From Planctomycetota bacterium (GTDB lineage Bacteria > Planctomycetota > Phycisphaerae > Sedimentisphaerales > Anaerobacaceae), in assembly GCA_023135255.1 (NCBI GenBank), contig JAGLTN010000110.1, positions 1 through 6,686 of the forward strand: a stretch of 6,686 nucleotides of DNA, in the 5' to 3' direction. The notes beneath the pieces are model-generated. The model did not search any database. It was not told where the DNA came from and was given only the letters and a program-made list of their open reading frames with translations. The translations under genes and the position numbers were made by a program. The stretch's first letter is position 1. Each line of letters starts with the position of its first letter. Of this stretch, positions 1-6,000 are shown in pieces.

Positions 1-1
1 A

Positions 2-60
2 TACCCTTCAGGGTAAGAAATTTCCGCGAGGAAAGTTATGAAGTGTTGTCTCAAAGTTCT
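2..60 (+). repeat. Leader repeat element, copy 1 (upstream of the first esterase)
   Basis: The first 20 bases, tacccttcagggtaagaaat, recur without change at 6628-6647. The match continues in weaker form to position 60 (CGCGA, AAA, TCT and AGTT blocks), giving about 43 of 60 aligned positions with one gap by hand count. The core is an inverted repeat, TACCC-TTCA-GGGTA, which could be a two-fold operator or a small RNA hairpin. It lies about 75 bp upstream of the extended -10 box of the first esterase. A second CGCGAATAAA...AACTT block at 66-85 also resembles the right-hand copy. The window starts one base before the element, so its true left edge is unknown. Confidence 0.75.
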
Positions 61-63
61 TTA

Positions 64-79
64 CCCGCGAATAAACGGG
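64..79 (+). other. Small inverted repeat in the esterase leader
   Basis: CCCG at 64-67 and CGGG at 76-79 flank the loop CGAATAAA. CGCGAATAAA at 66-75 recurs at 6651-6660, each time followed five bases later by AACTT. The inverted repeat itself is not kept in the right-hand copy, where the second arm reads TCCG. The conserved word is therefore more likely to matter than the hairpin. Confidence 0.35.
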
Positions 80-94
80 GAACTTGGTTGTGAG

Positions 95-103
95 TGATAT
101 AAT
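95..103 (+). promoter_or_regulatory. Extended -10 promoter of the first esterase
   Basis: TG-A-TATAAT is an extended -10 box (TGn plus a perfect TATAAT), which in sigma-70 promoters can work without a good -35. I see no convincing -35 at a 16-18 bp spacing. Transcription would start near 110, giving a 5' leader of about 25 nt with the Shine-Dalgarno AGGAG at 124-128. The only other TATAAT with a TGn on the plus strand in a leader is at 6607-6615. Confidence 0.55.
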
Positions 104-134
104 TTTTACATATTTATATTTTTAGGAGAACGTA

Positions 135-1670
135 ATGTTAAAGAAAGTTTTTGTTTTTGCAGTGGTTATGATAGTTGCTTGTGTTTGTACGGCGGATGTT
201 CGGCTGCCTGGCATTATTAGTAACAATATGGTGTTGCAGCAGGAGTCTAAGGTTGCTATATGGGGCTGGGCGGAAGCTGGTGAGAAAATTCAGGTTCGGC
301 CTTTATGGCAGAAATGGGCGGCTAAGACGGTTGCCGATGGGGATGGAAAGTGGATGGTTGAGATCAAGACTGGTAAGGCGGGTGGTCCTTTCGCGATCGC
401 TATTAAGGCGAATAATGAAATAATTTTGCAGAATGTTATGATAGGTGAGGTTTGGATTTGCAGCGGGCAGTCTAATATGCAGATGGCGGTTAAAAGCTGT
501 GTGAATGCGAAAAAGGAAATCGCCAGTTCAAAGTACCCTGCTATCAGGTTATTCACTGTGCCTAATGTTGTTGCAGGTGAGCCTAAGGATAATTGCGGCG
601 GGCAGTGGAAAGTATGCAGCGCGGATACTGTTGCGAATTTTAGCGGGGTTGGTTACTTCTTTGGTAGATATCTTCATGAGAAATTGGATGTGCCAGTTGG
701 TTTGATCGACAGCAGTTGGGGCGGGACGCCTGCGGAGTCGTGGACGAGAGATGAGTATATGAAAAAGGATGCTGATTTTGAGCCTATATTGAAAAGGTAT
801 GCTGATGCTGAGAAGGCTTATCCGGCGGCTATAAAGAAATATAAAGAGGAGACGTTGCCGAATTGGGAGAAGGCAAAAGCCAAAGCTAAAAAAGAAGGTA
901 AGAAAGTTCCGCGTTGGCCTGGTAAACCATTTGGCCCTGACAATCCGCATCGGCCAAGTGGATTGTATAATGCTATGATCGCACCGCTTTTGAACTATGA
1001 GATCAAGGGTGCTATCTGGTATCAGGGTGAGAGTAATGCCGGGCGGGCTTATCAGTACAGGAAGCTTTTTCCGAATATGATCGCGAACTGGAGAGAGGAT
1101 TTTGGTATTGGGGATTTCCCGTTTTATTTTGTTCAGATCTCGCCGTTTAAGTATGGGACAGAGTATGCCGCGGCGGAGTTGATGGAGGCGCAGCTTTTGA
1201 CTTTGAAGGGTGTTGAGAATGTCGGTATGGCTGTCACTAACGATATTGGAAATGTGTCTGATATTCATCCTAAGAATAAGCAGGATGTTGGTAAGAGGCT
1301 TGCGCTTTGGGCGTTGGCTAAGGATTATGGTAAGAAAGATATCGTTTACAGCGGGCCTATCTATAAAGAGATGAGGGTCGAAGGTGATAAAATCAGGATT
1401 TCGTTTGATTATGCTTGCGGCGGATTGGTCGCTAAGGATGGTGACTTGAAACAGTTCCAGATCGCTGGTGAGGATAAGAAATTTGTGGATGCCAAGGCAG
1501 TCATCGACGGCAAGGCGGTTGTTGTTAGCTGTGATTCTGTTAGTAAGCCTGTAGCGGTTAGATATTGCTGGGGCAATACTGCGATTGGGAATCTTTTTAA
1601 TGGCGGTGAGCTGCCGGCGAGTCCATTCAGGACTGATGATTGGGCTGGGGTTACAATTAATAACAAATAG
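135..1670 (+). CDS. Secreted SASA-family esterase (sialate O-acetylesterase-like)
   Basis: This 511-aa protein is a carbohydrate O-acetyl esterase of the SGNH/SASA superfamily, expected to remove acetyl groups from a glycan outside the cytoplasm. Residues 1-20 are a signal peptide ending CTA|DVRL; Cys16 after IVA also fits a loose lipobox, so lipid anchoring is possible. An N-terminal beta domain (about 21-100) is followed by the hydrolase core. Visible motifs are GQSNM with nucleophile Ser113, SSWGGTPAESW (193-203, the block II glycines), WYQGESN (295-301) and DIHP with Asp376/His378. A lysine-rich helical insertion (about 205-260) precedes RPSGLYN. The C-terminal beta domain runs from about 404 to the end. 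The start is supported by AGGAG at 124-128, six bases from ATG. A terminator follows 29 bp after the stop. The exact substrate (sialic acid, acetyl-xylan, xyloglucan) cannot be read from the sequence. Confidence 0.93.
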   Translation: MLKKVFVFAVVMIVACVCTADVRLPGIISNNMVLQQESKVAIWGWAEAGEKIQVRPLWQKWAAKTVADGDGKWMVEIKTGKAGGPFAIAIKANNEIILQNVMIGEVWICSGQSNMQMAVKSCVNAKKEIASSKYPAIRLFTVPNVVAGEPKDNCGGQWKVCSADTVANFSGVGYFFGRYLHEKLDVPVGLIDSSWGGTPAESWTRDEYMKKDADFEPILKRYADAEKAYPAAIKKYKEETLPNWEKAKAKAKKEGKKVPRWPGKPFGPDNPHRPSGLYNAMIAPLLNYEIKGAIWYQGESNAGRAYQYRKLFPNMIANWREDFGIGDFPFYFVQISPFKYGTEYAAAELMEAQLLTLKGVENVGMAVTNDIGNVSDIHPKNKQDVGKRLALWALAKDYGKKDIVYSGPIYKEMRVEGDKIRISFDYACGGLVAKDGDLKQFQIAGEDKKFVDAKAVIDGKAVVVSCDSVSKPVAVRYCWGNTAIGNLFNGGELPASPFRTDDWAGVTINNK

Positions 1671-1699
1671 GATATGAGTAAAGTTAGATATTTTAGAGC

Positions 1700-1734
1700 A
1701 GCTGGGAATTTGTAAGTTTCCGGCTGTTTTTTTT
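1700..1734 (+). terminator. Intrinsic terminator of the first esterase
   Basis: CAGCTGGGAA (1700-1709) pairs over ten positions, two of them G-U, with TTTCCGGCTG (1718-1727) across an 8-nt loop. Seven T follow directly (1728-1734). It lies 29 bp past the esterase stop codon. On the minus strand the hairpin is not followed by a T-tract, so it should act only on plus-strand transcription and would not stop the convergent gene. Confidence 0.9.
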
Positions 1735-1742
1735 AGCCTTGT

Positions 1743-1778
1743 GGTAATATTTATTCACCATGAAGGTAATATTTTCAC
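1743..1778. repeat. Short direct repeat between the convergent genes
   Basis: GGTAATATTTATTCAC (1743-1758) and GGTAATATTTTCAC (1765-1778) are near-identical copies starting 22 bp apart. The two differ by a 2-bp indel. The pair is AT-rich and lies just beyond the terminator. No function can be assigned. Confidence 0.55.
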
Positions 1779-1783
1779 TTTCG

Positions 1784-1802
1784 ATCCTCGCTTCGCTCGG
1801 AT
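1784..1802 (-). other. Compact GAA-loop hairpin downstream of the FGE-fold gene
   Basis: On the minus strand ATCCGAGCGAAGCGAGGAT folds into ATCC/GGAT, then a tandem G-A/A-G pair of the sheared type, then GC/GC closing a GAA loop. GCGAAGC is a known unusually stable DNA mini-hairpin. No T-tract follows, so it does not resemble a terminator. It begins 57 bp past the stop codon of the FGE-fold gene. DGR target genes often carry a hairpin or cruciform downstream of the variable region that aids mutagenic homing, and that role is inferred here from position only. Confidence 0.5.
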
Positions 1803-1833
1803 GCAAAGGGTAAAAGAACAAAGAGCAAAGGGT
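1803..1833. repeat. Direct repeat GCAAAGGGT
   Basis: GCAAAGGGT occurs at 1803-1811 and again at 1825-1833, start to start 22 bp. This is the same spacing as the direct repeat at 1743-1778. The pair sits between the hairpin and the FGE-fold gene stop codon. The copies are short and could be chance in this purine-rich stretch. Confidence 0.4.
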
Positions 1834-1859
1834 TACAGAAAATTCAGGCGAAAAAACAA

Positions 1860-2765
1860 TCAACGACAAACTCGAAACCCTACGCTGTCGTCCGTGCCGC
1901 TCGGGCCGAAGGTGGCGCGGATGGAGACCGCACAGGCGCCGTCGAGGTAGCCCCAGCAGCCGCCGCGGAGAAGGCAAAAGCCTCCAGAATTAATACTACT
2001 CGTCCACTCAAAGACATTGCCCGCCATGTCATTCATACCATAGCCGTAAGACGGGTAATGGTTAACTGGCGATGTATAAGGTTTACTGGTCAGACCGAGT
2101 GGATTATTTGGCCAGTAATTCGCCTTGTTTGGATCTATGCTTGTCCCGCAGCCGTATGTGTAGGTGCCATCGTAGTCCGCTACTGCCTGCCACTGCCACT
2201 CAGTTGGTAATCGCCAGCTATAATAGTTACAGAATGCCGTTGCTCCATACCAGCTTACATAAACAACAGGGTGATTGCTCATATCATAGCCATCACGGCT
2301 GCGGACACTAAAAATCCCGCCGGAATAAGTAATCTGACTATCAAAATTGTATGGATATGTGTAAAAATAAAGCTCACCCTCAAAATCTGCTCCACTGTTA
2401 GAGCCAACGGCTCCATAGACGAAGTTGTATGCTCCAACTGTAATATCGTTGGAATCCTTGGCGGCATTCAGAAACTGACAATACTGAGCATTTGTTGTTT
2501 CGTATTTGCTCATCTCGCCAGTAAAACCGCCATGACTGATTGGGTTACCGTTAGGGTCTTTCATTCCCTCACCCGAATCGTTTATATCCACCCATGTTAT
2601 ATCAGGGACACTTGCAAGCCAATATTTTGCCATTATTGCAAAATCTTTATAATCGACTATTCCATCGTTGTTGATATCAGCACCTTCGCTCCAGGAATTG
2701 TCGCTGGCAAAAGATGGGTGAATACATGCACATAAAATGATAATAAAAAATAAAGTTCTTTTCAT
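1860..2765 (-). CDS. Secreted FGE/SUMF1-fold protein with dockerin-like EF-hand; probable DGR target
   Basis: This 301-aa protein has a signal peptide (residues 1-20, ...HPSFA|SDN; Cys14 after ILCA could alternatively be a lipid-anchor site). One dockerin-type calcium loop, DINNDGIVDYKD, spans residues 30-41 and is followed by a helix. An FGE-sulfatase (C-type-lectin-like) domain runs from about 58 to 301, with EMSKYETTNAQYCQFLNAA, HPVVYVSWYGATAFCNYY, RLPTEWQWQAVA, GMNDMAGNVFEW and RGG...GFR. True formylglycine-generating enzymes carry two catalytic cysteines after RGG. Only the second aligns here (Cys278); the first is Tyr273. Oxidase activity is therefore unlikely and a binding role fits better. 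The last 35 codons differ sharply in composition from the rest (see the variable-region entry). The start is supported by AGGAGA seven bases upstream of ATG, with a promoter at 2854-2882. The gene is convergent with the first esterase and divergent from the second. Confidence 0.9.
   Translation of the reverse strand: MKRTLFFIIILCACIHPSFASDNSWSEGADINNDGIVDYKDFAIMAKYWLASVPDITWVDINDSGEGMKDPNGNPISHGGFTGEMSKYETTNAQYCQFLNAAKDSNDITVGAYNFVYGAVGSNSGADFEGELYFYTYPYNFDSQITYSGGIFSVRSRDGYDMSNHPVVYVSWYGATAFCNYYSWRLPTEWQWQAVADYDGTYTYGCGTSIDPNKANYWPNNPLGLTSKPYTSPVNHYPSYGYGMNDMAGNVFEWTSSINSGGFCLLRGGCWGYLDGACAVSIRATFGPSGTDDSVGFRVCR
1884..1967 (-). other. Putative DGR variable region (VR) at the 3' end of the FGE-fold gene
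   Basis: These 28 codons (Arg267-Ser294) are 76% G+C, against 45% in the 84 bases just upstream. They contain 9 A against 17 in the coding strand, and 23 of the 28 codons end in C. Framework codons (RGG, W, the C/V and R positions, P, then GFR) stay in register with the usual FGE C-terminus. The intervening residues G-Y-L, G-A, I, A-T-F-G, S-G and D-D-S are encoded by GGC, TAC, CTC, GCC, ATC, ACC, TTC, AGC and GAC. Each of these can be derived from AAC by changing only A. That is the signature of adenine-directed mutagenic retrohoming from an AAC-rich template repeat. No template repeat or reverse transcriptase lies in the window, so this call is inference from composition and register. Confidence 0.68.
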
Positions 2766-2853
2766 GACGGTCTCTCCTATAAATATTCACTTTAAAAAAA
2801 ACCAAATACATGAAGAAAGTTTAAGCCTCATTTTCCTTCTTCCAATTGTTCGT

Positions 2854-2882
2854 ATTATAACATTTTTTTTACCATAAGTCTA
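2854..2882 (-). promoter_or_regulatory. Sigma-70-like promoter of the FGE-fold gene
   Basis: Reading the minus strand, TAGACT (2882-2877, 4 of 6 to TTGACA) is separated by exactly 17 bp from a perfect TATAAT (2859-2854). Transcription would start near 2847, giving a leader of about 80 nt before the ATG at 2765. The spacer contains an A-tract. I see no paired operator or riboswitch-like structure in the leader. Confidence 0.65.
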
Positions 2883-2971
2883 TGATTTTATTACAATTGG
2901 GTTGCTGGTTTTACAGGTCTGAGTTGCCATCTCTTATTTGAACGGTTAAAAACAGCTTTTTTATGAACAAT

Positions 2972-3000
2972 TTGCATAAGGGTGCGGTAATGATTACAAT
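2972..3000 (+). promoter_or_regulatory. Sigma-70-like promoter of the fusion esterase gene
   Basis: TTGCAT (2972-2977), a 17-bp spacer and TACAAT (2995-3000) form a plausible promoter. Transcription would start near 3007, and the leader of about 47 nt carries AAGGA at 3041-3045. The same -35 word with the same spacing recurs at 6587-6615 in the next leader. Together with the minus-strand promoter at 2854-2882 this accounts for the 288-bp divergent region. Confidence 0.55.
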
Positions 3001-3003
3001 CAT
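2990..3003. promoter_or_regulatory. Inverted repeat overlapping the -10 box (possible operator)
   Basis: ATGAT-TACA-ATCAT is a perfect 5+5 inverted repeat centred on the -10 hexamer TACAAT. A repressor dimer bound here would block the promoter. The site is short and AT-rich, and I find no second copy at the other promoters in the window, so a chance origin is possible. Confidence 0.3.
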
Positions 3004-3053
3004 GCGTTATTATTGCTTTTGTCTTTTTCAATCTTTATGGAAGGAAATGTATA

Positions 3054-6000
3054 ATGAAAAATAAATCGGCTTTTTTGTTCATATCGGTTTTGGTTTTAAT
3101 TTTATGTTCTGTGGGTTTGGCGGATGTTCGGCTTGGTAGTTTGTTCGGTGATTATATGGTTATTCAGCGAGGGATGAAAGTGCCTGTCTGGGGATGGGCG
3201 GAGCCTGGCGAGAAGGTGGCTGTTAAGGCAAGCTGGAAATGGGGAGCAGTTAAGACGGTTGCAGATGACAACGGCGAGTGGATGGTTAAGGTTAATGCGC
3301 CTAAGGCTGGTGGGCCTTTCGATATTGAGGTGAGTGGTAATAATACGATTAAGATTAAAAATGTTTTGTGCGGTGATGTGTGGGTTTGCGGGGGGCAATC
3401 TAACATGGCATTTTATGTGCGCAACAGTGATAATGCAAAAGAGGAGATCGCTAATTCTGATTATCCGGGGATAAGATTATTGAAGGTTGGTGCTGTTGTT
3501 GCCCAGGAGAGGCAGAGGGATATTGAGACTAAGGGATGGGATGTTTGCGGGGCTGGGACTGTTGGATGGTTTAGCGCGACATCTTATTTCTTTGGGCGCG
3601 AGATTCATAAAGAACTTGGTGTGCCGATCGGGCTGATAATGTGTTGCTGTCCGAGCACTCCTGCTGAGGCGTGGGTGAGCAGAGAGACGCTGGAGGCTGA
3701 TGAGGATTTGAAGGTAATACTCGATAAGGTTGAGGTTGCGATGGAGAGGTATCCGCAGGCGATGGAGGGATATAAGATGTGGATGGCGAAGTGGAAGAAG
3801 GCTGCTGCCAAGGCTAAGGCCCAAGGTAAGAATGCTCCTTATAAACCACAGGTGCCGAGAGGCAGAGATCATGTTTGTTATCCTACGGGGCTGTTTAATG
3901 GCTCGCTTTCGCCATTGATGCCTTACGGGATAAAAGGGGCTATCTGGTATCAGGGTGAGGCTAATGCTTCAAGGGCTTATGAGTACAGGAAGTTGCTGCC
4001 TGCGATGATCGGTAACTGGCGGCAGGAATGGGGACAGGGTGACTTTTCGTTTTATCTGGTTGAGATAGCGCCGTTTGGTTATTGGGAGCCTGTGCTTTCG
4101 GAAATGCGGGAATCGCAGAGGATTGTTGTGGATTCGGTTGCCAATTGCGGGATGGCGCAGACGATAGATATTGGTGATGTGCATGATATTCATCCGACAA
4201 ATAAGCAGGATGTCGGTAAGAGGCTTGCGCTGGTTGCGTTGGCGAAGACTTACGGGAAAAAGGGTATTATTTATTCCGGGCCTGTGTATAAGGAGATGAA
4301 AGTTGAGGGCGATAAGATTCGACTTTTCTTTGATCATTTGCACGGCGGGCTTGAGTGCAGAGGTGATGAGCTGAATTATTTCACTATCGCCGGCGGGGAT
4401 GAGAAATTTGTTGATGCGAAAGCTGAGATCGATGGTGACACGATATTGGTACATAGTGACAAGGTGAAAGAGCCTGTTGCGGTTCGGTTTGCGTGGGGAG
4501 ATACTCTGGTTCCTAATTTGTTTAATAAAGCGGGTCTGCCTTGCAGCTGCTTCAGGACGGATGACTGGCCTGGGATAACGGCTGATCGAAAGGGGTTTGT
4601 TTATTCAGGGCCCATTTATCGGGAGATGAAAATCGAGGGGAATAAGATAAAGGTGTTTTTTGACTTTGCGGCTAATGGTCTTGTTAAAGCGAACGGGGAT
4701 TTTAATCAGTTTGAGATCGCTGGTGAGGATCATCGGTTTTACCCGGCGGATACGGAGTTTGGACATGACTGGATAGTTTGTTTCAGTGACAAGGTTGCCA
4801 AACCTATTGCGGTCAGGTATGGCTGGGGTGAAACTGATGCGCAGAATTTGTTGAATAAGGAATGCATGTTTGCTGGGCCTTTCAGGACGGATAGCTGGGC
4901 TGATAAAGAACAAGTGAAAGCGAAATTGAGAAGCAAGTTTTTTGAGAAGCTTTATAGTAAGACTTATTACAGCTTGGTCGACAGAATCGAAGAGGATGGG
5001 TATATCGAGGAGTCTTTGACTGGTGCTTATGACGGGATGTATCCGAGGACTACGGGCGGGGTTGCGTCACTGCTATTGGAGACAGGAGACTATGCGAACG
5101 CTAAGAAAATTTTGAATCTGGATCTGCAGGTTGCAAGTCAGTATGGAATGGAAAGGCTGCCTCATGTAATAGGCAAGCACAGGGGCAGGCTTATACGCCC
5201 TGTGGCTGACGCGGATAATATTGCTCAGGCGAAGACTAATCATGTGGTTCATCATCTGAAACAAGGCGGCGGAAGTGCGGTTAGTTTTGTTGCTGGTAGT
5301 GATAAGGCAATTAAAGCTGTTGAGGCGGCGGTCAGGTCGAAAAAATCTAATGGTAAGTTTGTGCTTAGCCTCAGAGAATCTGCTGATGGTGAGGTGCTTG
5401 GGAGTTCGGAATTTTTTGTTAATGCAAATATGCAGGACGAATTGTGGAAGCGTTTTGTTTTTACTTCACCAGTGAAAGTTGAGGCAGGCAAAAAATATTA
5501 TGTTCGAATTGATTTTGTAGGGAAAGGTCGGCCTTGGTGGATGGGTTATAAGAGGCTTAATGAGAGCGACGGGTTCGGTGCTAATTTTCTTGTAAAACGT
5601 GAAGGAAAAAAGTCTTACTGGTTTGAGCAGAGCAGAGAGGCGGGCGGGTTTGCTATCGATACGGGCGACTTGGGGCATGAAGATGATGAAGAGTATTTTA
5701 TTATCAGCGATTTCGATGAGGTCGACGGGCAGGCTCATGTGCCTATGGCGTGGGCAAGGCTTGTTAGTAAGACCGGCGACAAAGAATTCGAGGATAAGTG
5801 GTATGAATATCTTGCGAAGATAATTGATCGGGCGAGTGACTTTCCATATTTCATGTATGGAAATAATCCGACGTGGGGATTTGTTGATTTGGTGCTTTGC
5901 CCTTCTTTTGAACATTCGAGAGAGTATCGGTTCTGGCATTGTTATGATCTTTTGACGCAAAGCTTTAATGGCGCAGCGTGGCAGGCGATGGCGGATGTTG

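Noticed and set aside
549..1268. 239-aa open frame on the minus strand inside the first esterase
   Set aside because: Antisense shadow of a gene with clear family motifs; low-complexity, R/L/I-rich translation and no Shine-Dalgarno or family signature.
1737..1766. Imperfect hairpin CCTT..TGGT/ACCA..AAGG as a second terminator
   Set aside because: Bulged, AT-rich 11-nt loop and no T-tract directly after it on either strand.
1863..1891. ACGACA/TGTCGT stem at the end of the FGE-fold gene followed by six T, as its terminator
   Set aside because: The stem is only 6 bp with a 17-nt loop and a 6-nt gap before the T-tract, and one arm lies in codons that may be variable. It is too weak to call.
1741..1950. 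69-aa plus-strand open frame, and a 94-aa minus-strand frame at 1693-1977
   Set aside because: Both run across the hairpin, repeats and the variable region and have no family signature or good start context.
2271..2735. 154-aa open frame on the plus strand opposite the FGE-fold gene
   Set aside because: The opposite frame has signal peptide, EF-hand, FGE motifs, ribosome site and promoter; this one has none.
1860..2765. Annotation as an active formylglycine-generating enzyme serving a sulfatase
   Set aside because: The first catalytic cysteine is missing and no sulfatase gene is in the window.
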